The position numbers and the translations under genes are program-made. Source: Roseiarcus sp963775575 (GTDB lineage Bacteria; Pseudomonadota; Alphaproteobacteria; Rhizobiales; Beijerinckiaceae). From it: a stretch of DNA of 64,000 nt. The stretch is taken from assembly GCA_963775575.1 (NCBI GenBank), contig CAVZJG010000002.1, forward strand, positions 1 through 64,000, read 5' to 3'. Below are positions 24,638 through 33,419 of this stretch, piece by piece. A model generated the notes under the pieces. It saw nothing but the letters and a program-made list of their open reading frames with translations. It was not told the DNA's origin and ran no database searches. The first letter of the stretch is position 1, and the number at the start of each line of letters is the position of its first letter.

Positions 24638-26254
24638 TCAAGCGCCGGGTGCCGGGACAGTCGTCGGCGCAGCGTTCGCTTTCGTCGCGCCGGCGCGCGA
24701 GGGCCCCTCGATCGCGATCGCGTCGAGCGGCCAGGAGTGCAAAGCGCCGAGCAGGGAGGTTTTCTTGCTCTGGTGACGGCTCATTTTGCCGATGATGTCC
24801 GAGAGAAAGCGAATGGCTTCGACGACGTGCGGCCCCTTGTCGAGCATGACGCACTCGGCGCGCTGGGCCATCGCGGCGTCGGTGGTCTCCGCGCGGCTCG
24901 GCAGCCCCTCCTTGACGAGATCGTCGAGCACCTGCGTCGCCCAGACCACGGGAATCCGCGCCGCTTCGCAGAGCCAGAGGATTTCCTCCTGGATCTCGGC
25001 CATCCGGACGTACCCCAGCTCCACCGCCAGGTCGCCGCGCGCGATCATGACGGCGGTCGGGCGCGTGCCCGCCGCCTGCACGATCAGACTGGGCAGGTTG
25101 CGCACCGCCTCGGGCGTCTCGATCTTGAGGACGAGCGGCATCGCCGGCCGACCGGGCCTGATCGCCTCGATCGCCTGGTCGAGACCGACGATGTCGGCGG
25201 GCCGCTGGACGAAGGAAAAGCCGATCATGTCCGCGTGCCTGGCGATGGCGGGCAGCGCTGCGAAGTCGTCGGCGGAAAGGGCGGGCAGATCGAGCGGCGT
25301 CCCGGGGAAATTCACGCCTTTTTCCAAGCGAAGTTTTTCGCCCTTGGCGCGCGCGCCCACCACTTCGACGATCCGATCCGTTCCTTCCAGGCCGACGACG
25401 CGGCCACGGATCTTGCCGTCGTCGATCCAGACCCGCGCCTGCAACGGCAGACGCGCGACCACGTCGGGAAAGCCGATGGTGATGACCGGCATGGCGGCGG
25501 GGTCCGCTTCGACCGGGGCGACCGCCAAGCGAAAACAGTCCCCCACGTGAACCCGCTCGGGCTTCTTGGGCCAAAGCGTTTCGACGCGACATTTCGGTCC
25601 GGGCAGATCCATCAGGATTTTGCAGTCGCGGCCGAATTTCTTCGCCGCCCGCCTGACGCGCCTGGCCATGGCGGCCCAAGCCCGCGCGTCGTCGTGCGCG
25701 CAGTTGATCCGAGCGCAATCCAATCCGGCGGCGACGAAACTCTCGACCAACGCGGCGTCGCTCGCCGCTTCGCTGGGCAAAGTGACCATGATCGCCGCCG
25801 CGTCGTTGTCCCGGCCGAACAACGCGCGGCGCTGCGCGGCCAGCAGGAGCTCGCCCTCCGACCAGACGTCGGCGGCGGGAAAGGGTTCGGCGCCGACGCC
25901 GCAGATTCGCGACAGCGCCGCCGCGACCGCGTCGAGATTGGCCGTGACATGGCCCTCGCAACGCCCGAGCGAGGAAAGGCCGAGCGCCGACAGCGTCGGC
26001 TGCAAGTCGGACAGATCGAGCCGTCGAAGGGCCAGGTAGCGCGCGAGGTTCTCGGCGGAGGGGCGGTAGGCGGGAAGCGCGATCGCGGCGCGCCAGCCCT
26101 CCAGGAGCCGCTCGGTTTCGCGCCGGACGCCTTCGCGGATGCGCAGAATCGCCTCGAGCGCCCCGCGAGCCGACGCCTCGGCCGATTGGACTGGGGTCGT
26201 CGCGGCCCAAGGCGAATCGAGCGGGCCGGATTTCGTCACGGAGGAAGTCGCCAT
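24638..26254 (-). CDS. Pyruvate kinase-like protein with N-terminal extension and no C-terminal domain
   Basis: I take the ATG at 26254; an upstream ATG lies at 26287. The 538-residue product has about 150 residues of helical extension, then a pyruvate kinase barrel: AAIMVTLPSEAASD, LDCARINCAHDD, KILMDLPGPKCRVE, the B domain (RVWIDDGKIRGRVVGL), FPGTPLDLPALSADD, MIGFSFVQRPAD, VLKIETPEAV, MIARGDLAVELGY and WATQVLDDLVKEGLPSRAE. The strand that usually reads AVMLSGET is VMLDKGPH. The allosteric C-terminal domain is missing. It would convert phosphoenolpyruvate and ADP to pyruvate and ATP, if active. Confidence 0.72.
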   Translation of the reverse strand: MATSSVTKSGPLDSPWAATTPVQSAEASARGALEAILRIREGVRRETERLLEGWRAAIALPAYRPSAENLARYLALRRLDLSDLQPTLSALGLSSLGRCEGHVTANLDAVAAALSRICGVGAEPFPAADVWSEGELLLAAQRRALFGRDNDAAAIMVTLPSEAASDAALVESFVAAGLDCARINCAHDDARAWAAMARRVRRAAKKFGRDCKILMDLPGPKCRVETLWPKKPERVHVGDCFRLAVAPVEADPAAMPVITIGFPDVVARLPLQARVWIDDGKIRGRVVGLEGTDRIVEVVGARAKGEKLRLEKGVNFPGTPLDLPALSADDFAALPAIARHADMIGFSFVQRPADIVGLDQAIEAIRPGRPAMPLVLKIETPEAVRNLPSLIVQAAGTRPTAVMIARGDLAVELGYVRMAEIQEEILWLCEAARIPVVWATQVLDDLVKEGLPSRAETTDAAMAQRAECVMLDKGPHVVEAIRFLSDIIGKMSRHQSKKTSLLGALHSWPLDAIAIEGPSRAGATKANAAPTTVPAPGA

Positions 26255-26338
26255 CGCGGGCCGCCTTGCAAGTCCACGGGATATCATACCAGGCCAACGT
26301 GACGCGCGCGCGGCGCAAGCGATCTCGCGACGCCGCCT

Positions 26339-27130
26339 TCACCGCGGCGAAGGCGAAGCCTCGTCCGCCTTCGCCAGAAACGCCACTACGCCCGCCTTGA
26401 ACGCTTTGTCGCCGACCGCCGGATTGTGGCCCCGCCCCGGTATCTCCAACGCCGCCCCGCGCGGGAACATCGCCGCCAGGCGGCGCGGGTCGCCCGCGAC
26501 CTCGTCGCGCGTTCCCACCGCGACCAGCGCGGGACAGGCGATGCTGGCGACCCGAGCCTCGCTCAAGGTCTGGCGCGAGCCGCGGACGCAGGCGGCGAGC
26601 GCCGCGCGGTCGCTCTTCGTCTGTTCGGCGAAGGCGCGAAACATGCGCTGCATCGGATCGGTCAGGCTGTCGAGCGAAGGCGCCTCCATCGCCGCGGCGA
26701 CGCCGAGCGGCAGCCCGTCGCCGTCGACCAGGCGGTCGCCGAGCCCGCCCAGGATCAGCGTCCGCACGCGCTCCGGCTCGGCGAGCGCCAGGAAGCTGGC
26801 GATGCGCGCCCCCATCGAATAGCCCATCACGTCGGCCCGCCGGATGGCCAGGCGATTGAGCAGGTTGGCCGCGTCGCGCGCCATCGTCGCCGAATGGTAG
26901 TCGCGCGGTTCGTAGAGCTTCTCGCTGTCGCCGTGGCCGCGATTGTCGAAAGCGACGACGCGCCGTCCCGCTTTCGACAGCGTCTCGACCCAGCGCGAAT
27001 CGACCCAGTTGATGCGGTGATTGGAGGCGAAGCCGTGGATCAAGAGGATCGGCTCGCCGCGATCGGGCGCCTCGGGCGCGACGTCGACGAAGGCGATGCG
27101 CACGCCGTCGGATAGGAAGGATTGAACCAT
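26339..27130 (-). CDS. Alpha/beta-fold hydrolase
   Basis: The 263-residue protein is a typical soluble alpha/beta hydrolase: ILLIHGFASNHRINW (oxyanion loop), VVAFDNRGHGDSEK, the nucleophile elbow DVMGYSMGARIASFLA (Ser in GYSMG), LVAVGTRDEVAGDP (Asp) and EIPGRGHNPAVGDKAF (His). These features are shared by esterases, epoxide hydrolases and beta-ketoadipate enol-lactonases, so the substrate is open. It lies 52 bases upstream, on the same strand, of the pyruvate kinase-like ORF's extended frame, so the two may be co-transcribed. Confidence 0.85.
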   Translation of the reverse strand: MVQSFLSDGVRIAFVDVAPEAPDRGEPILLIHGFASNHRINWVDSRWVETLSKAGRRVVAFDNRGHGDSEKLYEPRDYHSATMARDAANLLNRLAIRRADVMGYSMGARIASFLALAEPERVRTLILGGLGDRLVDGDGLPLGVAAAMEAPSLDSLTDPMQRMFRAFAEQTKSDRAALAACVRGSRQTLSEARVASIACPALVAVGTRDEVAGDPRRLAAMFPRGAALEIPGRGHNPAVGDKAFKAGVVAFLAKADEASPSPR

Positions 27131-27284
27131 CGGCCGGCGCGGCGCCTCTGTAAGGGAAGGTGACGATATCGATCGCCGGCCGCCTTAGCGCAACGAGGTC
27201 GATCCCGCCAGCGGGCGCTTGAGCGCGCTCGCGCGACTTTCTGGTGGGTTATGCGGAGTGATCAGATCGTCGAACCTGGCGGCC

Positions 27285-27668
27285 TCACGCCGCGGTCTTT
27301 CGCACCGGACGGATCAGCACTTCGGCCGAAATGCCGAGGCGTTCGTGCAATCGCCGAATCATGCCGATGGAAAGGTCGCGCTTGCGGTTCAGGACTTCGG
27401 TGACGCGCGCACGCGACCCGAGCAGAGCCTCCAGGTCGTGGCGGGTGAGCCCCTCCTGCTCCATACGAAACTTGATCGCTTCGATCGGATCGGGCGGATC
27501 CATCGGCTCATATTCGCTTTCATAGGCGTCGATGAGCGTCGCGACGACGTCGAGGCGGTCGCCCTCCGGCGTTCCCGCCTTGGCTCCCCACAGCCGCTCG
27601 ATCTCGGCCAGCGCCGCCTGATAATCGGCCTCGGAACGGATTGGCTTCACTTCATTGGTCATGTTCAA
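27285..27668 (-). CDS. higA: HigA-type antitoxin (XRE family)
   Basis: The 127-residue protein has a N-terminal toxin-neutralising part (IRSEADYQAALAEIERLWGA, then DVVATLIDAYESEYEP) and a C-terminal helix-turn-helix (IKFRMEQEGLTRHDLEALLG, then VTEVLNRKRDLSIGMIRRLH). This is the order of the HigA family paired with RelE-fold HigB toxins. It would bind HigB and repress its own operon. The gene overlaps the 3' end of the HigB-like gene by 17 bases, in the toxin-first order expected. The protein appears intact. Confidence 0.88.
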   Translation of the reverse strand: MNMTNEVKPIRSEADYQAALAEIERLWGAKAGTPEGDRLDVVATLIDAYESEYEPMDPPDPIEAIKFRMEQEGLTRHDLEALLGSRARVTEVLNRKRDLSIGMIRRLHERLGISAEVLIRPVRKTAA

Positions 27669-27909
27669 CCTCGCTCACGTCGATCCGATCGTATTCCTTG
27701 TGCGCGCCGATCCACTTGATCCAGACGATGCCCTTCTCGAAATCAATCGCTGCGACGAGACGATAGTCGTTGCCTTTGATGTTGAACACAACGCGCTCCG
27801 CCGTCACGATGCTCGCCGTTCGATAGAGTGCCTTGACTTCCGCTGCGCTGCGCCAGTTTGCCTGCCGAACGTATGCAAGCTGCCAATGCGAGATGCTTAC
27901 ATGGCACAA
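27652..27909 (-). CDS. higB: HigB-family toxin, N-terminally shortened
   Basis: This 85-residue frame starts at TTG 27909. From residue 16 onward it is a good HigB match: RQANWRSAAEVKALYRTASI, then VVFNIKGNDYRLVAAIDFEK, and WIGAHKEYDRIDVSEVEHDQ. Complete family members are about 95-105 residues and begin with a first helix of the type M-x-V-I-x-x-x-x-L-x-x-F-W plus a PL-x-x-W-Y segment. These are missing here, and the upstream in-frame sequence does not encode them. A deletion or rearrangement at the 5' end is the simplest reading, leaving a toxin that is probably inactive. Alternatively a diverged N-terminus is used. Confidence 0.65.
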   Translation of the reverse strand: MCHVSISHWQLAYVRQANWRSAAEVKALYRTASIVTAERVVFNIKGNDYRLVAAIDFEKGIVWIKWIGAHKEYDRIDVSEVEHDQ

Positions 27910-27998
27910 ACTGCCGCCAGATCGTCGACAGCCACAGGCTGGCGCAGAAAGCGAAGGAAGTAACTACGCCCTCACCGGCGTGGCTTCCAGTCGCTCGT

Positions 27999-28730
27999 TC
28001 ACGATTGCCCGGAAAGATGCAGCAACTCTTCTGCAGCAACCCGGAGGTCATGCCGCAGAGGCTCGATATCAGAAGCCTTGGCATTGTAGCGGCGTGAATG
28101 AGCCGACAGATCGCCGAGGACCTTGATATTCTTCAAGGCAGCAACCGCATTCCGGCTGATGTTGAGAATGTTGAGGGACTCGATCTTGGACACCAAGCCG
28201 TTTAGCATCATAAAGTTGCCGTCAGCTCCCTTGATGTCTCCGTCGCGCTGGGCGTGCTCGTATGCATCGATGATCAGGGACTCAATTAGCCGTCTGCACA
28301 TCACGGCCGAGCAATCGAAAAGGCGGGTGTCATATGCCGCATTCACTTGCGCTGCGACGCGTTGGTTGTAGGGCCGCGCCTTCGTCAGCAGAGCCATGTC
28401 CACGACCGTGTTGGAAAGTGGCGGCGGGGCATCCGAAACCTTCCCATTCAGGACGCTGTCGAGCGCCATACGCTTGTTGACCTTTATCCGGAATCGCCCG
28501 TTGCTTGCCTTAGCTGTCCTGGGGTCGTTCTCCAGCGCTCGACGTAAGTGCGTCACGTTTGGTCGCGCGTAACCCGCATCCTCCATCGCGTCACAAATCT
28601 CCTTGGGCGTGCGGGACGTGCCATGGTCATTGCGGCTGTGCCACCAGAGAACGTACACCGCACGCTCGCTCACGGTGATGTCCTCGTTCGCCAGGGATTT
28701 CAGAAAGGCGTTGACGTCCGTCAATTGCAA
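27999..28730 (-). CDS. Two-domain protein: winged-helix-like N-terminus and HEPN/DUF4145-like C-terminus
   Basis: The start is TTG at 28730 or 28724; GGAG at the end of the upstream gene fits the latter better. The 243-residue product has an N-terminal half (residues 1-80) that looks like a winged helix (VSERAVYVLWWHSRND, then TPKEICDAMEDAGY and VTHLRRALENDP). The C-terminal half is helical, with CSAVMCRRLIESLIIDAYEH and ALKNIKVLGDLSAHSRRYNA. The final G-D-x-x-A-H pattern recalls DUF4145/HEPN-type domains, some of which are RNases in defence systems. It is directly adjoined by the upstream gene. The function is not known. Confidence 0.55.
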   Translation of the reverse strand: MQLTDVNAFLKSLANEDITVSERAVYVLWWHSRNDHGTSRTPKEICDAMEDAGYARPNVTHLRRALENDPRTAKASNGRFRIKVNKRMALDSVLNGKVSDAPPPLSNTVVDMALLTKARPYNQRVAAQVNAAYDTRLFDCSAVMCRRLIESLIIDAYEHAQRDGDIKGADGNFMMLNGLVSKIESLNILNISRNAVAALKNIKVLGDLSAHSRRYNAKASDIEPLRHDLRVAAEELLHLSGQS

Positions 28731-29366
28731 TTACTCCGGAAACGTTGGTTTGTCGCCCGCACAAAACGCCCGTGCGAGTTCGATCGCGTGGGCAATCTTC
28801 GCTGGATTGATCACAATCTGGTTCTCGCCGCGGAGCTGAAGCCACTGGCAATTTCGGATCGAGCGAGTGGCATTGGTTCCGATCACGTTGGCTGTCTGAA
28901 GAACGGCCTGGGCTTGCTCGATAGTCGCCGTCCCCAGATTGGCTTTGCGGAACCAAAGGGTGAGCAGCGTCGCCGCAAGGGCCGTAGGACTGATGGAATT
29001 CGGTCCGCGGGCAGGATTGTTCTTCGCCCACGCCGCCCACGTGTGTAGGTCAAGGTGAAGGAACGGTTCCTGTTCCGAGGGCGAGATTGCGCCCGTCAGC
29101 TTCTCGGTTGCGACACCAAGTTCCTTGGCAAAGGCCGCGGCGTTCGCCGCGCTGCCGATTCCAGGCAGTTGTCCCACGTGCTCGAGCTTTTTCTGCCCTC
29201 CGCGATCCAACGTCTCCATCACCTTCCTTTCAGAATCCCCGCCAGCGCTCATCGCTGCGAGGACCTGTTGCCAGAGCATCGGGTCATGAGACTCCGCAAC
29301 GGCAATTTCGCCAGCTTTCAGCAAAATCGTCAGCGTCGTCTTGATCGCGGATTTCTCGTCAGACAT
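28731..29366 (-). CDS. Uncharacterised protein, first gene of a two-gene module
   Basis: The ATG at 29366 follows AGGAG. The 211-residue protein is helical and cytoplasmic with no motif I recognise. Features are an N-terminal helix pair (IKTTLTILLKAGEIAVAES), a central PGIGSAANAAAFAKELGVAT, and a C-terminal helical region that could be a winged helix (TLLTLWFRKANLGTATIEQA, then SIRNCQWLQLRGENQIVINP). Its TAA is immediately followed by the start of the HEPN-like gene, so the two are almost certainly translated together. GC content is lower than that of core genes, in line with a mobile accessory pair. Confidence 0.55.
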   Translation of the reverse strand: MSDEKSAIKTTLTILLKAGEIAVAESHDPMLWQQVLAAMSAGGDSERKVMETLDRGGQKKLEHVGQLPGIGSAANAAAFAKELGVATEKLTGAISPSEQEPFLHLDLHTWAAWAKNNPARGPNSISPTALAATLLTLWFRKANLGTATIEQAQAVLQTANVIGTNATRSIRNCQWLQLRGENQIVINPAKIAHAIELARAFCAGDKPTFPE

Positions 29367-29642
29367 CGCAGCTCCTATATGATGTGCGGGTGGAACATAT
29401 CACCAATCCTACATTTGTTCGACAATAACACCCATTGAAGCGTTTGTCGAGAGCTCTCCGGAGACCAGATGCTCCAGGCTTATCAGCGGTTCGAGCGAGT
29501 TTTGTTTTCGCTGCGCACGTAGGATCGGTTGGCGAAGGTTGCCGATCGGCGTCTATTCGCGGCCGAACCTCTACGCCGCCGCGAGTCAGGCGGACGAGCG
29601 CGCTGCGGGAAAATAGGCGAGAGATCGGCACGGCACGGATTC

Positions 29643-30899
29643 CAGGTTAACGGTCATTTCATTTGCAGGATTTCGAGGAGGAAATTCATATTCCAACTCG
29701 CTGATTTTCTGCGTGTTTTGACGCTTGCGGGTGATTTATTGGCGCGCACGAGGCCGAGGGCGAAGCGGCGGACGATGGCCATGTTCTTGGCGCCGTGGCC
29801 GGTGCGGTAGCGCGACAGATCGTCCTTGAACTCCATGTCGAGCAGCCAGTGCATGCTCTCGACGCCCCAGTGGCCGCGCGCGCCGGCCGCGAGCCGTTCG
29901 ATGTCGAGCGGCGCGGACGAGATATAGAGCCGCGTGTCGAAGGTGCATCGGTCCGCGTATTCGGTTCGATTGAGAACGCGAACGAGCGTCTTGATGTTTT
30001 CGAAACGCGGCTGGCCCGGATAGGACTTGTCGGCCTTGATCCAATCGACCTCTTTGGAGGCGGTGTAGACGCGGGTTTCGATGCGGCCGTGGCCTTTCTC
30101 GACGACGCTCTTGGAGACGAGTTCGTCCTCCGGCGCGGTGTCGAAGTAGGCGCCGACCTCCGCTTCCATGGTTGCCTGATTGCCCTTCAGCGGCAGCAGA
30201 AAATCGGCTTTGTGCTCGACGATCCCGGCGGCGATGTCGACCTGACATCCCATGGCGTCGATGGTGACGAGGGCGCCTTCGAGTTGCCCCGCCTCGGCCA
30301 GGTGGTCGAGCAGATCGGGGATGGCCGTGATCTCGTTGGTTTTCTCGGGCACGCTGAGTTGCGCCAGCGTGAGACGGGCGTTCGTCGCGTAGGCGCTGAG
30401 CGTGTGCAGCGCCTTGAGCGCCTTGCGCTTGTCGTGCGTGCGGCGCGAGGTCTTGCCATCGATGGCGATGAGGTCGTGCCGGCCCGGCCACAGCGCCTTG
30501 ATCCAACTGTCGAAACAACGACCAAATGTCAGAGGGTCGACCCGGTTGACCAGGGTGCGCAGCCAGCGTTCGCAGGGGATTCCATGATGAAACGGCGCGA
30601 ACTTTCTAAGAAAACCAAGATGATCCTCGCCCCAGGCGAGGATATCGTCGAAATCGTCGCAAGAGGCGATGGTGGCGCAGGTCAGCAGCAAAAGAACCTC
30701 GGCCAACGGATACAGGATCCGCCAGGGTTCGCGCTCGTCCGAGAGCCGGGAGAAATGCTTCAAAAGCAGGGCTACGCGCGCCCGGGGAACCTCCTCGTCG
30801 GCGAAAAAGTCGGTCGTGTCGTCCATGTGGCGCCCCCAAACGAATCAGGAGCCCGAGAGAATCACGCCGCCGCGTCAAGGCAAAATCGTCGTTAACCTG
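29643..30899 (-). mobile_element. ISAs1-family insertion sequence
   Basis: Perfect 10-bp terminal inverted repeats flank the element: CAGGTTAACG at 29643-29652 and its complement at 30890-30899, with weaker similarity inwards. One transposase gene fills the element. I found no clear flanking duplication, so the insertion may be old or followed by rearrangement. Confidence 0.8.
29654..30826 (-). CDS. ISAs1-family transposase
   Basis: The 390-residue protein has the ISAs1 layout. An N-terminal DDE_Tnp_1-associated domain (residues about 20-95) has SRLSDEREPWRILYPLAEVL and LLLTCATIASCDDFDDILAW. The catalytic core follows with DLIAIDGKTSRRTHDKRK, VTIDAMGCQVDIAAGIVEHK, DFLLPLKGNQATM and GHWGVESMHWLLDMEFKDDL. 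First Asp, second Asp and Glu are all in place. The end is basic (KTRRKSASWN). The frame is complete, so the copy may be active. Confidence 0.92.
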   Translation of the reverse strand: MDDTTDFFADEEVPRARVALLLKHFSRLSDEREPWRILYPLAEVLLLLTCATIASCDDFDDILAWGEDHLGFLRKFAPFHHGIPCERWLRTLVNRVDPLTFGRCFDSWIKALWPGRHDLIAIDGKTSRRTHDKRKALKALHTLSAYATNARLTLAQLSVPEKTNEITAIPDLLDHLAEAGQLEGALVTIDAMGCQVDIAAGIVEHKADFLLPLKGNQATMEAEVGAYFDTAPEDELVSKSVVEKGHGRIETRVYTASKEVDWIKADKSYPGQPRFENIKTLVRVLNRTEYADRCTFDTRLYISSAPLDIERLAAGARGHWGVESMHWLLDMEFKDDLSRYRTGHGAKNMAIVRRFALGLVRANKSPASVKTRRKSASWNMNFLLEILQMK

Positions 30900-30995
30900 A
30901 GTTCCGAGCCGTGAGAGATCGGCCGCCGCCCTTGACAGGCGCGACGCGGCGCGCGCCTTTGCCCCGGCCCGCCTTCCCGCTCTCCGGACATCGCT

Positions 30996-31727
30996 TTGGC
31001 CACGCCCCGCCTCGCGCCCTCGGCGTCCTTCCTCCCCGCCGCCGGCTCGCCGGCGGTCGAATGGTTGATTACGCCCGGCCTCACCGACTACGCTCGCGCC
31101 CTCGCCGAAATGGAATCGCGCGCGGACGCCATCGCGGCGGGGCGCGCCGCCGAGCGGGTGTGGCTCCTCGAGCATCCCTCGCTCTACACCGCGGGCACCA
31201 GCGCCAAGCCGGCCGACCTGCTCGACGCGCGCTTTCCCGTCTTTCGCGCCGGACGCGGCGGGCAGTTCACCTATCACGGGCCGGGGCAGCGGGTCGCCTA
31301 CGTCATGCTCGATCTCAAGCGCCGCCGTCCCGACGTGCGCGCGTTCGTCGGCGCGCTGGAGACGTGGCTGATCGACGCGCTGGCGACGTTGGGGGTGGTC
31401 GGCGAAACGCGCGAGAGCCGCGTCGGCGTCTGGGTCGCGCGGCCGGACAAGCCGCCGGGAAGCGACGGCTCAGGCGCCGAGGACAAAATCGCCGCGATCG
31501 GCGTCCGCGTGCGCCGCTGGGTCTCGTTCCACGGCGTCGCGCTCAACGTCGCGCCGAATCTCGCGCATTTCCAGGGCATCGTCCCTTGCGGCGTCGGCGA
31601 AGCGCATTACGGCGTGACCAGCCTCGGCGATCTCGGCCGCGACGCTTCGATGGCGGAGGTCGACGCGGCGCTGCGCCGAGCGTTCGAGGCGCGCTTCGGG
31701 CCGACGATTGGCGAATTTCGCGCCTGA
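30996..31727 (+). CDS. lipB: Octanoyl-[acyl-carrier-protein]:protein N-octanoyltransferase
   Basis: A TTG at 30996 gives the full family length of 243 residues; no ATG lies in a suitable position. Conserved segments: VWLLEHPSLYTAGTS, FRAGRGGQFTYHGPGQRVAY (the RGG-x-x-T-x-H-G-P-G-Q signature), KIAAIGVRVRRWVSFHGVAL (catalytic Lys in the A-x-G-V-R region) and FQGIVPCGV with the acyl-accepting Cys. The enzyme moves octanoate from ACP onto lipoyl domains of pyruvate and 2-oxoglutarate dehydrogenases and GcvH. An Asp/Gly/Ser-rich insert (about residues 150-163) precedes the lysine motif. It follows the ISAs1 element. Confidence 0.93.
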   Translation: MATPRLAPSASFLPAAGSPAVEWLITPGLTDYARALAEMESRADAIAAGRAAERVWLLEHPSLYTAGTSAKPADLLDARFPVFRAGRGGQFTYHGPGQRVAYVMLDLKRRRPDVRAFVGALETWLIDALATLGVVGETRESRVGVWVARPDKPPGSDGSGAEDKIAAIGVRVRRWVSFHGVALNVAPNLAHFQGIVPCGVGEAHYGVTSLGDLGRDASMAEVDAALRRAFEARFGPTIGEFRA

Positions 31728-31906
31728 GAGTCCCTTTCGTCGACGATCGGATCGCCGGTCGACGGTTCGCCGGACGCGGGCGATTTTTCCCCCGCCCGAA
31801 CGCTCGGGGCGGCGCGCGGCGCCGTCTGGCGCGTCAAGCGCTCTTCGCTTAAGGAAGACGCGCCGCCGCTCCACTTCCTGAAGCCGCTTCCTCGACGGGC
31901 CCCGCC

Positions 31907-33415
31907 ATGTACGCCGCCGCCAAGACTGATCGCACCCGGATCGACGGCCTGGCGATTTTCGCCGCGGCGGCGTTCCTGACCGGCTTGGGCCTGGTGGCGG
32001 CGCTGGCGCGGGTCGGCGCGCCGGACCGGCTCGTCGAGGCGCTGGGGCCGCTCGTCGCGCTCGTCGGCCTGGCGATCATCGGCGTCATGACCCGCACCGC
32101 GCGGCACGTCGATTTCCTCGCGGCGCGACGCGCGGTCCCGCCCGCCTATGGCGGGCTCGCCTTCGCAGCAACCGTCGTGGGCTTCGTCGTCGCGCTCGGC
32201 ACCGGCCCGAGCGGCCGAAGCCCGCTGCCCTGGCCGGCCGTCGCGATCGGCCTCGTCGGCGCGGCGCTGATCGTCGGTCCGCTCGTCCGGCGCGCCAACG
32301 CGAGCGCGCTCAGCGACGTCCTGGCGACGCGTTTTCCCTGGGCGCCGACGCGCTGGGCCTTCGCCGTCGCGCTGTGGTGCGTCGGCGTTTTGACCGCGAC
32401 GGCGGGGTTCGACACGGCAGTCGACGTCGTCGTCGCCTATGTCGGGCAGAGCCGCCGCGCGGCGGAGATCGTCGTCGCGCTGTCGCTGGCGCTATCGATC
32501 GTTCCGGGCGGCCTCAAGGGCTTGCTGTGGAGCGATGCGGCGAGCGCCGGCGGCGCGCTGGCGATCGCGGCGATCGGCGCCGGTCTGGCGTGGTGCGGCG
32601 TCGGCGCGCCGGCGCCGTCGCTTGCTCAGACCGCGGGCGCCTGGCTCGTCCTGCCGATCGCCCGCTCCGACTCGGCCTCGCTGTTGTTCGGCGCGGCCTC
32701 GGCGCTCGGGGTCGGCGCGTTGTTCGCCTTCCCCCAGGCGGCGATCGGCGCGCCGCCGATGCGGGCCCGGAGCGCCGGGCTCCTCGGCCTGGCGTTCGCC
32801 CTCGCCGGCCTCGCGCTGGGCGCGACCGCCCTTGCAGCGTTTTGGCCCGAGCCGGCGACGGCGGCCCGTTCGCCGACGGCGGGCGCGCTCGCCGGCGCCG
32901 CGACATGGCTGCCCGCGCTCGCGCTCGCCCGCGCCGGCGTTCTCGGCGCGGCGCGCGCCGTCGGCGTCGATCTCGCCACCGCCTACGCCCGTCTGACGGT
33001 GCTGGCGAGCCAGCGCCTGGCCCGCATTCGCCTGATGATGCTTTGCGTCATCGCGCTCGCCGCCGTCGTCTCGGACCTCCGGCTCGTCGATCCCGCAAGA
33101 GCGATCGTTCTCGCCCTGGGGCTCACTGTCGCGCTGATCGTCCCCTCGTTCGCGCTGGCGCTGGTCTCGCGCGGGCGCTCGTCAGCGGCCCTCGCGGCGC
33201 TCGCCGCCGGCCTCGCCGCGCTGGCCTGGCGCGTCTTCCCGGCGGGGCCGTCGGCGAACGCCAGCGAAATCCTGATCGGCGCGTTGATCGCCGGCGCGGG
33301 CGCGCTGCTCGTCGGCGCCGTGGTCGGCGTCATCGCGCCCGGGGCCGCCGGCGCGCAGAAGACCGGCGCGCGCGCCGATCCGTTCATCGACCTGCCGTTC
33401 GCGGCGATGGACTGA
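31907..33415 (+). CDS. Polytopic membrane protein, divergent sodium:solute symporter-like
   Basis: The 502-residue protein has about 12-13 hydrophobic segments and is extremely Ala/Leu/Val-rich. The early stretch, DFLAARRAVPPAYGGLAFAA, resembles the D-(F/Y)-x-x-A-G-R/x-x-x-P-x-x-x-x-(G/A) region at the first cytoplasmic loop of SSS-family symporters, and SALSDVLATRFPW also fits. Typical sodium-site residues cannot be verified. It should reside in the inner membrane. In related genomes such proteins may pair with sensor kinases, but none is present here. Transport substrate unknown. The SSS assignment is only moderately supported. Confidence 0.6.
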   Translation: MYAAAKTDRTRIDGLAIFAAAAFLTGLGLVAALARVGAPDRLVEALGPLVALVGLAIIGVMTRTARHVDFLAARRAVPPAYGGLAFAATVVGFVVALGTGPSGRSPLPWPAVAIGLVGAALIVGPLVRRANASALSDVLATRFPWAPTRWAFAVALWCVGVLTATAGFDTAVDVVVAYVGQSRRAAEIVVALSLALSIVPGGLKGLLWSDAASAGGALAIAAIGAGLAWCGVGAPAPSLAQTAGAWLVLPIARSDSASLLFGAASALGVGALFAFPQAAIGAPPMRARSAGLLGLAFALAGLALGATALAAFWPEPATAARSPTAGALAGAATWLPALALARAGVLGAARAVGVDLATAYARLTVLASQRLARIRLMMLCVIALAAVVSDLRLVDPARAIVLALGLTVALIVPSFALALVSRGRSSAALAALAAGLAALAWRVFPAGPSANASEILIGALIAGAGALLVGAVVGVIAPGAAGAQKTGARADPFIDLPFAAMD

Positions 33416-33419
33416 AGGC

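Noticed and set aside
24737..26302. A 521-codon open frame antisense to the pyruvate kinase-like gene
   Set aside because: Low-complexity Arg/Gly/Asp sequence; the sense strand carries pyruvate kinase motifs.
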